From: Lysobacter sp. BMK333-48F3
Lineage (GTDB): Bacteria > Pseudomonadota > Gammaproteobacteria > Xanthomonadales > Xanthomonadaceae
Length of the DNA: 64,000 nt
NCBI RefSeq assembly: GCF_019733395.1
Contig: NZ_JAIHOO010000001.1
Span: 4,996,965 to 5,060,964, forward strand
Direction: 5' to 3'
Position numbers and translations under genes: made by a program. The notes beneath the pieces were generated by a model. That model was not told where the DNA came from, did not search any database, and saw nothing but the letters and a program-made list of their open reading frames with translations. Positions within the stretch are counted from its first letter, which is position 1; each line of letters opens with the position of its first letter. Shown here in pieces: positions 44,213 to 54,584 of the stretch.

Positions 44213-44485
44213 AATGAGCTTGGCGCCGCTCCGATCTTGCGAGAACGCCCTGAAGCCCCGGAGGGCGGCCCGCAGGGATGCGGGCCGTGCGCAGCCAGGC
44301 CAGGGATGGCCTGTGCGGAGCAGCCCCGCGTCCGCTCCGTCCCATAGTGGCTCTTGATTCGAAACAGGAATGGCGTTTTCTTTGGTTACTTTCTTTGTCG
44401 CCTTGGACAAAGAAAGTGACCCGGCCGCTTGCGGACGGAAGCTTTGCTTTTGAAGCCTTCGAATACAGACGCCGCGAAACCGCAA
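44213..44485. repeat. Composite dispersed repeat, module B
   Basis: Closely matches module A: CCCTGAAGCCCCGGAGGGCG, CAGGCCAGGGATGGCCTGTG, CCCATAGTGGCT and the ACTTTCTTTGTC/GACAAAGAAAGT hairpin at about 44389-44418. The hairpin arms are unchanged, whereas flanking bases vary between copies. No gene is supported. Confidence 0.85.
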
Positions 44486-44488
44486 CAG

Positions 44489-44760
44489 CGCGGTCGCGGC
44501 TTACGCCGCTCCTACAGGGGCTTAGGACAAAGACGCGGCGAACGGGCAAGAACGCGGTCGCGGCTTGCGCCGCTCCTACAGGGAGGCAGGACAAAGACGT
44601 GGCGAGATTGGAGGATGGCGGTCGCGGCTTGTGAACGAAGGAAATCCCTGTGGGACGCCGCTCCTACAGGGGGGGCGCAGGACAAAGACGCGGCGAACGG
44701 GCGAGATGGCGGTCGCGGCTTGTGACCGACGGAAATCCCGTTGGCGCGCCGCTCCTACCC
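44489..44760. repeat. Tandem REP array, four units
   Basis: Short units at about 44491 and 44555 and long units at about 44618 and 44709, separated by the GGACAAAGACG(C/T)GGCGA spacer. The array ends about 20 bp from the rhomboid stop codon. With module B it accounts for all of 44120-44780. Confidence 0.85.
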
Positions 44761-44780
44761 GCAAACTCGCAGTAATGCGG

Positions 44781-45497
44781 CTACTTCACCACCCGCAACT
44801 TCGACGCCTTGCGCCGCTGCAGCAGCGCCTCGCGGCGCGCATCGCGGCCATTGCCGCCCTGGCCGCCGCTCGGCGGACGCCGGCGCCAGTAGAGAATCGT
44901 CAGCCAGCCGATCAGCATGCCGCCCAAATGAGCGAAATGCGCCACCCCGCTGCCCTGCGCGAACACGCCGTACACCACCGCGGCGACCGCGTAGATGATC
45001 ACCAGAGTGCGCGCCTTGAGCACGATCGGGAACGGCAGCAAGGTCACCCGCCGCAGCGGGAACAACATACCGTAGGCCAGCAGCAGACCGTAGATCGCGC
45101 CCGACGCGCCCAGGGTCAGGTAGAACTCGCCGTGCCGCACCGCGTAGGAAGCGAACAGCAGTTGCAGCAGGCCCGAGCCGACCAGGCAGACGAAGTAATA
45201 GACGGCGAAGCGCTTGGCACCCCAGTGGTACTCCAGCGAGGCGCCGAACATCACCAGGGCCAGCATGTTGAACGCCAGGTGGCCGACGCCGCCGTGCAGG
45301 AAGCCGTAGCTCAGCAACTGCCAGGGCAGGAAGCCCGGGCCGGCGGACTCGAGCTGCGCCGGAAGCCACGGCCACAACTCCAGCCACAGCACCCACGACC
45401 GCGTCGACGGGCTCAAGCTCAACAGCCATTGCAGAACGAACGCGGCGACATTGGCGATCAGCAGTTTCCTGGTGACCGGCGGGATACTGGAAAACAT
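44781..45497 (-). CDS. Rhomboid-family intramembrane serine protease
   Basis: A 238-aa protein with six membrane helices. The catalytic dyad is S132 in GASGAIYG and H190 in HFAHLGGM; the conserved HGGVGHLAFNMLAL region is at about 68-81. A basic C-terminal tail of about 40 aa (RREALLQRRKASKLRVVK) follows the last helix. Rhomboids cleave membrane proteins within the bilayer; the substrate is unknown. The gene lies 92 bp downstream of the alkyltransferase-like gene on the same strand. Confidence 0.93.
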   Translation of the reverse strand: MFSSIPPVTRKLLIANVAAFVLQWLLSLSPSTRSWVLWLELWPWLPAQLESAGPGFLPWQLLSYGFLHGGVGHLAFNMLALVMFGASLEYHWGAKRFAVYYFVCLVGSGLLQLLFASYAVRHGEFYLTLGASGAIYGLLLAYGMLFPLRRVTLLPFPIVLKARTLVIIYAVAAVVYGVFAQGSGVAHFAHLGGMLIGWLTILYWRRRPPSGGQGGNGRDARREALLQRRKASKLRVVK

Positions 45498-45589
45498 CGC
45501 GACTCCTCGGACCGGCGGCTATGGTAGCCGCTGCCCCGCCGCAGCGCCGTGAGCGCGATGTGGATACGCGTTGCGCGGGCGGGCGGCGT

Positions 45590-45925
45590 TCATTCCGGCG
45601 GCCCCCAGATCTGCGAGTCCAGGGTCGCCGCGGCGCGCTGTCCCCGCACCCGCCCCTTCTCCACCGTCACGCCCTCGGCGCGCAGGCGCTGGGCCTGCTC
45701 GCGATAGCCCTTGGAGCCCTCGGGAAAGGCGATCCGCCCGTCGGACCGCAGCACCCGGTGCCAGGGCAGCTTGGCGTCCTCGTTCTCGCTCAGCAGGCGC
45801 GCGACCAGGCGCGCCCGGCCCGGCAGGCCGGCGCGGCGGGCGACCTCGCCGTAGCCGGCGACCTGGCCCTTGGGAATCGCGCGGATCGCGGCGCGGATGC
45901 GTGCGGCGGCAGTTTCGCTGTCCAT
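45590..45925 (-). CDS. Alkyltransferase-like protein (ATL)
   Basis: A 111-aa protein with the DNA-binding fold of O6-alkylguanine-DNA alkyltransferases. The reactive cysteine of the PCHRV motif is replaced by tryptophan (PWHRV, W55). ATL proteins bind and flag O6-alkylguanine lesions for nucleotide excision repair rather than repairing them directly. The helix-turn-helix KGQVAGYGEVARRAG is intact. It is divergent from the YbjN-like gene, with only 41 bp between the starts. Confidence 0.9.
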   Translation of the reverse strand: MDSETAAARIRAAIRAIPKGQVAGYGEVARRAGLPGRARLVARLLSENEDAKLPWHRVLRSDGRIAFPEGSKGYREQAQRLRAEGVTVEKGRVRGQRAAATLDSQIWGPPE

Positions 45926-45966
45926 CGCGGTAGCATAAGGCGCTGTAGCGCGCAGGAGTCGCCCCC

Positions 45967-46374
45967 ATGCAGTTCGAACAGATCCGCCAGCACCTGACCC
46001 GGACCGGGTTCCATCTCACCGTTCACGACGAGAGCGTGATCTGCATCGAGCTCTCGCTCGAGCAGGGCACCCGCCACCAGGCGATCTTCCTGTCCGAGCT
46101 GATGGACGACGACGGCCGCCCGTTCCTGCGCGTGGCCACGGCGATCGCGCCGACCACCGGCCTGGACGCGCGCCGCGCGCTGGCGTTCAACTGGGAAAGC
46201 CACGTCGGCTACCTGGCGATCGGCGATCTCGACGGCGTGCCTTACCTGCACCTGTGCGAGAACCGTCCGCTGGAAAGCCTGGACGGCGCCGAAGTGCAGC
46301 GCCTGGTGCTGGAGATCGGCGGCGTCGGCGATCGCATGGAGCGGGTGCTGTCGGCCAACGGCGACCTGCTCTGA
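45967..46374 (+). CDS. YbjN/type III chaperone-fold protein of unknown role
   Basis: A 135-aa soluble acidic protein with alternating strands and helices like YbjN and CesT-type chaperone folds (VICIELSLEQGTRHQAIFLS, PYLHLCENRPLESLDGAE). No catalytic motif is seen. The start ATG follows AGGAG at about 45953. Family assignment is by overall pattern only. Confidence 0.55.
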   Translation: MQFEQIRQHLTRTGFHLTVHDESVICIELSLEQGTRHQAIFLSELMDDDGRPFLRVATAIAPTTGLDARRALAFNWESHVGYLAIGDLDGVPYLHLCENRPLESLDGAEVQRLVLEIGGVGDRMERVLSANGDLL

Positions 46375-46592
46375 GTTCGGCTTGCGCTTGGCTGCCTGCG
46401 CCTGGCCGTTTCGCTCGCCGCTTTTGCGGCAGCGGCGCCGCGCAGGTATTTCCGCCAATCGTGAGCCGCGAGCGCCATCCCTCAATCCGGCGGCGTCTTC
46501 GTCCCAAGCCCCTGGCAGGAGCGGCGCCCCACGGGGATTTTCTCCGGCCATAAGCCGCGACGACCGCAGCGACGTACGCAAGCGCCGTCGCC

Positions 46593-46622
46593 GAAGCCCG
46601 GGCATCCGGGCTTCGTTGTTTT
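46593..46622 (+). terminator. Rho-independent terminator
   Basis: Stem GAAGCCCGG / CCGGGCTTC with loop GCAT, followed by GTTGTTTT. It is the first good terminator after the YbjN-like gene. Confidence 0.75.
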
Positions 46623-46750
46623 CGGGGCGGGCGGGTCGGCGGGTTTCGGGCCGCAGCGTGGTATCCCACCGCTTCGGTGGTCGCGGCTGACGCCGCTCCT
46701 ACAAGCGACGCCAACCTCGATCGCCCGCCCCCCTTCCAAGCACCGCGATT

Positions 46751-46800
46751 CCCCCCTTTGAAAAAGGGGGGCCAGGGGGGATTTGCTCTTGCTCTTGCTC
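46751..46800. repeat. C6TTTG...G6 repeat with GCTCTT tail
   Basis: CCCCCCTTTG and its complement with an A-rich loop, then CCAGGGGGGATTTGCTCTT and further GCTCTT units. The same element occurs at 14.3-14.7 kb and 55774-55835. Confidence 0.9.
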
Positions 46801-46875
46801 TCGGCAGGTACCCCGAAGACGCCGTTCCGCGCTCGCGGCTCGCCCCGCCCCTACCCCGCCCTGCAGATTCCGCGC

Positions 46876-46908
46876 AAAAGAAAAGCCCGCTCGAAGCGGG
46901 CTTTCTTT
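46876..46908 (-). terminator. Terminator of the phosphate transporter operon
   Basis: Stem AAAGCCCGCT / AGCGGGCTTT with loop CGA; on the minus strand it is followed by TTTTCTTTTG. It lies about 30 bp after the PiT stop codon. Confidence 0.88.
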
Positions 46909-46938
46909 GCTCGGAACCTTGCCGATACGGCGCGACGC

Positions 46939-48066
46939 TCAGGCCCAGCCGAACGCGCGCATCAGCTCGAACAGGCCGTAGGCGATGCCGCCGGCCGCCG
47001 GGATGGTCAGGATCCAGGCCCAGATCATCTTCTCGACCACGGTCCACTTGATCGAGTTGAAGCGCTTAGCCGTGCCCACGCCCATGATCGCGGCGGAGAT
47101 GTTGTGGGTGGTCGACACCGGGATGCCCAGCGAGGACGCGAACATGATCACCGAGGCGGCGCTGGTCTCGGCGGCGAAGCCGTGGATCGGATGCAGCTTG
47201 ACCAGCTTGTGGCCCAGGGTCTTGATGATCCGCCAGCCGCCGGCGGCGGTGCCGGCCGCCATCACCACCGCACAGGTCAGCTTGATCCAGGTGTCGATGT
47301 CGTTGTTGGCGATCGCGCCCGGCGAAGGGTGCAGGAACGCCAGCCACGCCGGCAGGTTGTCCAGGGTGCCGGCCTGCTGCGCGCTGATCAGGGCCAGGGC
47401 GATGATGCCCATGGTCTTCTGCGCGTCGTTCATGCCGTGGGCGAAGCCCATGCCGGCGGCGCTGAGCAGCTGCGCCTTGCCGAAGAAGCCGTTGACCCAG
47501 CGCGGCCGCGCGGCGCGGCGCAGGATGCCGCCGCTGCGGGCCATGAACGAGATCAGCGCGAACAGCACGCCCATCACCAGGAAGCCTGCGGCGAAGCCCA
47601 GCACCGGCGAGGTCACCATCGGCACGATCACCTTCCACAGCACGCCGGCGCTCTTCCAGATCGGCTCGGCCGGATGCGACCAGACCACCGCGTGCCAGTT
47701 GTTCGACGCCGCCGCGACCGCGGCGCCGCACAGGCCGCCGATCAGCGCGTGCGAGGACGAGGACGGCAGGCCCAACCACCAGGTGATCAGATTCCAGATG
47801 ATGCCGCCGAGCAGGGCGCACAGGATCAGCTGCGAGCCGATCTCGACCACCCCGGCGTCGATCAGCCCCGAGGCGATGGTCTTGGCCACCGCGGTGCCCC
47901 ACAGCGCGCCGACCAGGTTGGTCGACGCGGCCAGGATCACCGCCTGCATCGGCGACAGCACCTTGGTCGCCACCACGGTGGCGATGGAGTTGGCGGTGTC
48001 GTGGAAGCCGTTGACGTACTCGAAGATCAGCGCCGCGAGGATCACCACCAGGACCAGCGTAAGCAT
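46939..48066 (-). CDS. PiT-family inorganic phosphate transporter
   Basis: A 375-aa symporter with about ten helices. Both halves of the duplicated family signature are present: GFHDTANSIATVVATKVLSP near the N-terminus and GMNDAQKTMGIIAL near residue 225, plus LPSSSSHALIGGL and PVSTTHNISAAIMG. It imports phosphate (as metal-phosphate) with protons. It is 10 bp downstream of the DUF47 gene, the usual PiT partner, and ends at a strong terminator. Confidence 0.95.
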   Translation of the reverse strand: MLTLVLVVILAALIFEYVNGFHDTANSIATVVATKVLSPMQAVILAASTNLVGALWGTAVAKTIASGLIDAGVVEIGSQLILCALLGGIIWNLITWWLGLPSSSSHALIGGLCGAAVAAASNNWHAVVWSHPAEPIWKSAGVLWKVIVPMVTSPVLGFAAGFLVMGVLFALISFMARSGGILRRAARPRWVNGFFGKAQLLSAAGMGFAHGMNDAQKTMGIIALALISAQQAGTLDNLPAWLAFLHPSPGAIANNDIDTWIKLTCAVVMAAGTAAGGWRIIKTLGHKLVKLHPIHGFAAETSAASVIMFASSLGIPVSTTHNISAAIMGVGTAKRFNSIKWTVVEKMIWAWILTIPAAGGIAYGLFELMRAFGWA

Positions 48067-48076
48067 GGCGCGGGCC

Positions 48077-48703
48077 TCAGGAGTTCTTGAGCACGATCTG
48101 GTAGGCGACCACGCCGGCCTCGCGGCAGCGGTCGATCGCCTTCTCCAGGATCTCGAAGAACTCCTTGAGCAGGAACATCTGCAGGTTGTCGAGCTGGCCG
48201 GAGTAGATGTCGCGGTACAGCTCCAGCATCAGCCGGTCGGCCTCGTTCTCCAGCGCGCGCAGCTGGTCGTTGAGCGCTTTCATCGGCTCCAGCTTGAGCT
48301 GGCGCAGCTGATGGACCATCTTCACCACCACCGCGGCGGCCTGCTCCAGCATCGCCGCGCGCGGGGCGAAGTCGATGTGCTCCAGGTGGCGGGTGGCCAG
48401 CGAGTAGCGATCGGCGAACTTCTCGACCTGCTTGGGAATCTTGTACAGGGCCGAGCTCAGCGCCTCGATGTCCTCGCGCTCGATCGGGGTGATGAAACTG
48501 TCGACCAGTTCCTGGCTGATCTTGTCCGAGGTCTCGCGCTCGCGCTGGCGGGCCAGCTTGAACGCGTCCAGGGCCGGCTGCCGGTCGGCCGCCTTGAGCA
48601 TGTCGTGCAGGGCCTTAGTGCTGTCGTGGGCGGCGACCGAGGCCTCCTCGAGCAGGGTGTAGAACTGGTTGCCTTGGCCGAAAATGGTCTGCAGGGAAAA
48701 CAT
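48077..48703 (-). CDS. DUF47 (PhoU-like) phosphate transport accessory protein
   Basis: A 208-aa helical protein of the DUF47 family, related in fold to PhoU. It has regular charged helices (FAPRAAMLEQAAAVVVKMVH, LMLELYRDIYSGQLD). DUF47 genes typically precede PiT genes and modulate transport. The start at 48703 opens with MFSLQTIFGQGNQFYTLLEE; open frame upstream is GC-driven. First gene of the two-gene operon. Confidence 0.93.
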   Translation of the reverse strand: MFSLQTIFGQGNQFYTLLEEASVAAHDSTKALHDMLKAADRQPALDAFKLARQRERETSDKISQELVDSFITPIEREDIEALSSALYKIPKQVEKFADRYSLATRHLEHIDFAPRAAMLEQAAAVVVKMVHQLRQLKLEPMKALNDQLRALENEADRLMLELYRDIYSGQLDNLQMFLLKEFFEILEKAIDRCREAGVVAYQIVLKNS

Positions 48704-49171
48704 GCTGGGGTGCCTCTGGCCTGTGGCCGCGGTTGCCGGCCGCCAGGGCCGAAGGGGTTTGCGGGCGCGATTATGACGGTTTGAGGCGCGCCCGCCCACC
48801 TTGACGCCGGTCGCGGCCGCCCCCATCCGACCGGCATGGGCCGCCGCGACGCCGGCTGCGCGCGGCTTTCACGCCTCTGCCGCGCCGCCGCGGGCACAGT
48901 CGGTTGCGGACGGGCCCGACCCCGGACCCGGCGAACCGGACCGCTGGACTGGCCCGCCCAACCGGCCCGCCAAGCCGGCCCGCTGAACCACCCTGCTAAG
49001 ATCGGTGCCGGCCCGACCGTCCGGTTTCGCCGGCCGCTCCGCCCCCCTTCCCGCTTTTCCGCCTCGCACAATGGACGACGACCCAAAACCGCCGCCCGGC
49101 CGCTCCCCGGCCCGCTTCCGCCGCGCAATGCGCCCCCTCCGTGATTCCGCCGGCCGCAGGAGGCATTGCCG
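48704..49171. other. Divergent intergenic region between the DUF47 and CNNM genes
   Basis: About 470 bp, very GC-rich, with no gene. It must carry both promoters. TAAGAT at 48997-49002 is the only -10-like box noticed toward the right, and no -35 supports it. No repeat-family member was seen. Confidence 0.5.
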
Positions 49172-50500
49172 ATGCTGGAACTTCTGATCGTCGCGGCCCT
49201 GATCGTCCTCAACGCCTTCTTCGCGATGTCGGAGATGGCCTTGATGACCTCGCGCAAGCTGCGCCTGAAGCAGATGGCCGAGACCAGCCGCGGCGCCCGC
49301 ACCGCCCTGCAACTGGCCGAGCATCCCGACAATCTGTTGTCGACCGTGCAGGTCGGCATCACCGCGATCGGCGTGCTCACCGGCACCTTCGGCGGCGAAT
49401 CCATCGGCCTGGCCATCGCCGGCTGGATCAGCGGCATCGTGCCCGATGCGGCGCAGTACGCGCGCAGCATCGGCATCGGCACCGCGGTCACCCTGATCAC
49501 CGCCTCCAGCGTGATTTTCGGCGAGCTCATTCCCAAGCGCCTGGCCCTGACCAACCCGGAGAAGATCGCCAGCACCGTGGCGGTGGTGCTCGATGGCCTG
49601 GCCCGCTTCGCCAAGCCGGTGGTGGCCGCGCTCGGCGCGATCAACCGCGCCGTGCTGCGCCTGCTCGGGATCAAGGACGACGCGCGCAGCGAGATCAGCG
49701 AAGAAGAGATCCGCCTGCTGGTGACCGAAAGCCACGAGCAGGGCGTGATCGACGCCGACGAGCGCAAGATGATGAACCGCGTGCTCAGCCTCGGCGACCG
49801 CACCAGCGAAAGCCTGATGACGCCGCGCACCCGGATCGCCTGGCTGGATGCGTCCGCGCCGCTGGAAGAGAACCTGGCGATCATGCGCGAGTCGCCGTTC
49901 TCGCGCTTTCCGGTCTACCGCGGCGGCGACCAGGACGTGCTCGGCGTGCTCGAAGCCAAGAGCCTGCTCGCCACCCTGGGCGTGCCGGGCGCGGAACCGG
50001 ACCTGTTCGGGCAGTTGCGCGAAGCACTGTTCGTGTCCGAATCGACCCATGCGCTGAAGCTGCTGGAGATCTTCCGCGAGGAACAGCAGTCGCTGGCCCT
50101 GGTGGTCGACGAATACGGCGACGTCGCCGGCCTGGTCACGGTCAACGACCTGATGGGCGCGGTGATCGGCCGGGTCCAGACCGCCGAGTCCGACGATCAG
50201 CCCGGGCCGGTGGTACAGCGCGAGGACGGCTCCTACCTGATCGACGGCGCCCTGCCGGTGGAGGAATTGCGCGAAGTCATCGGCGGCGGGCGCCTGCCGA
50301 ACGAGGACGAGCACGATTTCCACACCGCCGCGGGCATGGTCATCGCCCATTTCGGCCGCATCCCGCACGTCGGCGAGTACTTCGCCTGGCCGGGCTGGCG
50401 GATCGAAGTGATCGACCTGGACGGCCCGCGCATCGACAAACTGCTGTTGCAGCCGCAGGCCAAGGCGCAGGAGTCCGGCGACGATGAGCTCGGCGGCTGA
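49172..50500 (+). CDS. CNNM/CBS-pair membrane protein (hemolysin C/CorC family)
   Basis: A 442-aa protein with an N-terminal CNNM (DUF21) membrane domain of three to four helices (about 1-180, VIFGELIPKRLAL), two CBS domains (about 205-325, SLMTPRTRIAWLD and LVVDEYGDVAGLVTVNDLMG) and a CorC/HlyC C-terminal domain (about 340-425). Family members are linked to Mg2+ efflux and divalent metal balance. AGGAGG 8 bp upstream fixes the ATG at 49172; a TTG six bases earlier is too close to that ribosome site. It overlaps exoD by 17 bp. Confidence 0.92.
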   Translation: MLELLIVAALIVLNAFFAMSEMALMTSRKLRLKQMAETSRGARTALQLAEHPDNLLSTVQVGITAIGVLTGTFGGESIGLAIAGWISGIVPDAAQYARSIGIGTAVTLITASSVIFGELIPKRLALTNPEKIASTVAVVLDGLARFAKPVVAALGAINRAVLRLLGIKDDARSEISEEEIRLLVTESHEQGVIDADERKMMNRVLSLGDRTSESLMTPRTRIAWLDASAPLEENLAIMRESPFSRFPVYRGGDQDVLGVLEAKSLLATLGVPGAEPDLFGQLREALFVSESTHALKLLEIFREEQQSLALVVDEYGDVAGLVTVNDLMGAVIGRVQTAESDDQPGPVVQREDGSYLIDGALPVEELREVIGGGRLPNEDEHDFHTAAGMVIAHFGRIPHVGEYFAWPGWRIEVIDLDGPRIDKLLLQPQAKAQESGDDELGG

Positions 50501-51182
50501 TCGCGGCCCCGACGCCGGCGACGACGAGCGTCCGCGCTCGCGCCGCCGGCACGGCCCGCGCCCGCACGAGGCCGGCACCCGCGCCCTGCTCGACGCGATC
50601 GTCGCCGGCGATCCGGACGAGGTGGTGCGCTTCGGCGACGTGTTCGCCGGGCTAGGCAACCGGTCCTTCGGCATGCTGTTGTTCGTCTCCACCCTGCCCG
50701 CCTTCATCCCGATCCCCGGGGTCGGCGGCGCGGTCAGCGGCCCGCTGGTGGTGCTGGTCGGCCTGCAATTGTTGATCGGGCTCAGCAAGCCGTGGCTGCC
50801 GGGCTTCGTCGCCCGGCGCGGGCCGCATCGGCACGCGATGGCCAAGTTCCGCAACCTGCTGGCGCCGTGGCTGGCGCGGCTGGAACGGGTGGTCCGCCCG
50901 CGCGCGACCTACCTGCTCGACCACCGCCTGGCCAACGCCTTCACCGGCCTGCTGCTGATCCTGCTCGGCATCCTGCTGTCGCTGCCGATTCCGTTCACCA
51001 ACTTCCTGTTCGGCGCGCTGTTGCTGCTGTTCGCCTTCGCCCTGCTCGAACGCGACGGCAAACTGATGGGCCTGGCCTGGATCGCCGGCACCGCCGCGGT
51101 CGGCGTATTCGGCATCCTCTCCGGGACCCTGGCCCAGGCCGCGGCGGAATGGATCGATCTGGCGCGCAGCAAGATCGGTTGA
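50484..51182 (+). CDS. exoD: ExoD-family membrane protein
   Basis: A 232-aa ExoD homologue with four or five helices after an Arg-rich cytoplasmic N-terminus. Characteristic stretches are GNRSFGMLLFVSTLPAFIPI and LQLLIGLSKPWLP. ExoD proteins were first linked to exopolysaccharide synthesis and alkali tolerance in rhizobia; the molecular activity is unknown. It starts 17 bp inside the CNNM gene, so the two are co-translated. Composite module C starts just after its stop codon. Confidence 0.88.
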   Translation: MSSAADRGPDAGDDERPRSRRRHGPRPHEAGTRALLDAIVAGDPDEVVRFGDVFAGLGNRSFGMLLFVSTLPAFIPIPGVGGAVSGPLVVLVGLQLLIGLSKPWLPGFVARRGPHRHAMAKFRNLLAPWLARLERVVRPRATYLLDHRLANAFTGLLLILLGILLSLPIPFTNFLFGALLLLFAFALLERDGKLMGLAWIAGTAAVGVFGILSGTLAQAAAEWIDLARSKIG

Positions 51183-51206
51183 GGCGGCACCGATCACCGG
51201 TTGCGT

Positions 51207-52169
<963 letters not shown>

Positions 52170-52195
<26 letters not shown>

Positions 52196-52448
52196 CTTTT
52201 GACCGAAGGAAATCCCGTGGATGGGACTTTGTCGCTTTGGACAAAGAAAGTGAACCGGCCGCTTGCGGACGGAAGCTTTGCTTTGGAGCTTTGAAGCTTT
52301 AGAAGCCTCCGAACGGCACACGCCGCGAGACCGCAGCAGCGCGGTCGCGGCTTATGACCGAAGGAAATCCCTGTGGGACGCCGCTCCTACAGGGGGCGTA
52401 GGACAAAGACGCGGCGAACGGGCGCGATGGCGATAGCCGCGCGACCGC
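52170..52448. repeat. Composite repeat, truncated module E, and REP units
   Basis: Two hexamer units lead directly into GGTTACTTTTGACCGAAGG, so the whole central part of the module is missing. The REP-core insertion is present as in D, which makes E a deletion product or relative of D. A long REP follows at about 52340-52395. No gene lies between 51183 and 52448. Confidence 0.8.
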
Positions 52449-54584
52449 TTACGCAGTCAACAGAGCGCGGAATTCCTGGGCGTTGACCGGGTGACCCAGC
52501 CAATAACCCTGGGCCAGGTCGCAGCCGCGCTCGCGCAACACCGCGTACTGACCTTCCTTTTCCACGCCCTCGGCGACCACGGTGATGCCTAGCGAGTGAG
52601 CCATGGCGATGATCGCCGTGGTCAGGGCCAGGTCGTCCGGGTCGCGCAGCACGTCGGCGATGAAGCTGCGGTCGATCTTGACCCCGTCCACCGGCACCCG
52701 GCGCAGATGGCTGAGCCCGGAGAAGCCGGTGCCGAAATCGTCCAGCCACACCTTGACCCCGCTCGCGCGCAAACGCGCCAGCAGGTTGCTGGCGTGGATC
52801 TCGTCGCCGATCACCGCCGTCTCGGTCAGTTCCAGGTGCAGATGGTGCGCCGCCAGCCCGGTGTCGTGCAGGCAGTCGGCCACGGTCTTGGGCAGGTCGC
52901 CGCTGCGCAGCTGGCGCGGCGAGACGTTGACCGAAACGAACAGCGGCTCGGCGTCCGGGCGCGCGCGCTGCCAGGCCATCGCGTCCTCGCAGGCCGCGCG
53001 CAGCACCTGCGGCCCCAGGGTCTCGATCATGCCGCTCTGCTCGGCCACGTCGATGAATACCGACGGCGCGATCAGGCCCTGCTCGGGATGCTTCCAACGC
53101 AGCAAGGCCTCGGCGCCGACCATCGCGCCGTCGGCCAGGCGGTACACCGGCTGGTAGACCAGGCTCAGTTCGCCGCGGTCCCAGGCGCCGCGCAACTCGT
53201 GCTCCAGGTGGACGCGGCGCTCCACCGCCTGGTCCATCGCCCGGCTGTAGAAGCGGTAGCAGTTCTTGCCGGCGACCTTGGCCTGGTACATGGCGATGTC
53301 GCCGTTCTTCATCAGCCCGGTCGCGCCGGAGGCGTCCTCCGGGTACAGGGTCACGCCGATCGAGGTGCCCAGGAACACCTGCCGGTCGTGGACCACGATC
53401 GGCTGGCCGAGCTCGCCGACCAGCACTTCGGCCAGGTGGCTGGCGATGGTGCGCGCCTCGCCCTGGCGATCGTCCTCGCCCTCGACCAGGATCACGAACT
53501 CGTCGCCGCCGAAGCGCGCCAGCAGCGCGTGCTCGCCGCCGATCCGCAGCACGGTCTGCTGGATGCGCTGGGCGAACTGCAGCAGGACCTCGTCGCCGGC
53601 GTCGTGGCCGAGGGTGTCGTTGACCCGCTTGAAATCGTCGATGTCGGCGAACAGCAGCGCCAACTGGCCGCCGCCGTCGCTCAAGTGCAGCAGGCGCTGG
53701 TCCAGCGCCTCGCGGAACGCCAGCCGGTTGGCCAGCCCGGTCAGGGCGTCGGTGTAGGCCATGCGGCGGATGTCGCGGTCGTGGCGGGCCAGGCTCTGGC
53801 TCATGCGCCCGAACGCGCGCATCAGGTCGCCGACCTCGTCGTTGCCCTGCCCGCCCGCCGGCGCGCTGTCGAAGTGGCCGTTCTCGATCGCCAGGGCGGC
53901 GTCGGCCAGTTGCCGGATCGGCTTCACCAGCCAGCGTTGGATCAGCCACAGCATCAGCCCGCCCAAGGCCAGCAGGCCCACGCTCAACACCCCGACCCAC
54001 AGCAACTGGCGCCGGCCGAGTTCGTTGAGGCGGTTGCGCAGCTTGTCCAGGGCGCCGTCCTGGTAGGCACGCATGGCCTTGAGGTCGTAACCGACCCGGA
54101 CCCCGCCCAGGCGCTGCTGGCCGATCTTGATCGGCGCCGACACGTCCAGGGTGGTTTCGGTCCATTGCGCGTGCAGGCCCTGCGCGCGCACCACCTGCGC
54201 CGCGATCGCATCGTCCATGCGCTTGCCGTAGCTGGGGATTTCCTCGCTGCCGTCGTGGACGACGTTGCCGTCGCTGTCGTAGACCAGCACGTAGCGCACG
54301 CCGGGGTTGTTCATCGCCGCGCGGCCGAGTTCGCCGATCGCGTCCAGGTCGAAGTAGTACAAGGGATTGGTCAGCGAGCCGGCCAGTTGCCCCACCTCGC
54401 CCTCGCCGTGCCGGCGCAGGCTTTCGGCCATGGTGTCGCGCATCGCCTCGCGGCTGATCCCGACCACCTCGCTCTGGGTGCGCTCCTGCCGTACCAGCAG
54501 CATCGCGATCAGCACGGTCACGACCAGGAAGGCCACCGCCATCATCGCCAGGAACTTGGCCTGCAAGCCGGCGCGCAGGTTCAT
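52449..54584 (-). CDS. GGDEF-EAL cyclic di-GMP protein with periplasmic sensor
   Basis: A 711-aa membrane protein. It has helix 1 (about 11-30), a periplasmic region (about 35-200), helix 2 (about 200-222), a HAMP linker (about 223-275), a GGDEF domain with intact GGDEF at 359-363 and an EAL domain. No I-site RxxD is found before GGDEF. EAL residues are all present: the EALLRW motif, SVNVSP, LELTE, LDDFGTGFSG, VKIDRSF and VVAEGVE. It could both make and break c-di-GMP. The ATG overlaps the stop codon of the PhnD-like gene (ATGA), suggesting that the binding protein feeds the sensor. Confidence 0.93.
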   Translation of the reverse strand: MNLRAGLQAKFLAMMAVAFLVVTVLIAMLLVRQERTQSEVVGISREAMRDTMAESLRRHGEGEVGQLAGSLTNPLYYFDLDAIGELGRAAMNNPGVRYVLVYDSDGNVVHDGSEEIPSYGKRMDDAIAAQVVRAQGLHAQWTETTLDVSAPIKIGQQRLGGVRVGYDLKAMRAYQDGALDKLRNRLNELGRRQLLWVGVLSVGLLALGGLMLWLIQRWLVKPIRQLADAALAIENGHFDSAPAGGQGNDEVGDLMRAFGRMSQSLARHDRDIRRMAYTDALTGLANRLAFREALDQRLLHLSDGGGQLALLFADIDDFKRVNDTLGHDAGDEVLLQFAQRIQQTVLRIGGEHALLARFGGDEFVILVEGEDDRQGEARTIASHLAEVLVGELGQPIVVHDRQVFLGTSIGVTLYPEDASGATGLMKNGDIAMYQAKVAGKNCYRFYSRAMDQAVERRVHLEHELRGAWDRGELSLVYQPVYRLADGAMVGAEALLRWKHPEQGLIAPSVFIDVAEQSGMIETLGPQVLRAACEDAMAWQRARPDAEPLFVSVNVSPRQLRSGDLPKTVADCLHDTGLAAHHLHLELTETAVIGDEIHASNLLARLRASGVKVWLDDFGTGFSGLSHLRRVPVDGVKIDRSFIADVLRDPDDLALTTAIIAMAHSLGITVVAEGVEKEGQYAVLRERGCDLAQGYWLGHPVNAQEFRALLTA

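Larger units (their letters stand above)
46375..46938. repeat. Repeat-rich intergenic region
   Basis: No gene is supported. In order: a long REP at about 46515-46562, a stem-loop terminator at 46593-46622, a short REP at about 46677-46702, a C6TTTG...G6 element with (GCTCTT)n tail at 46751-46800, and the phosphate-transporter terminator near 46890. Confidence 0.8.
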
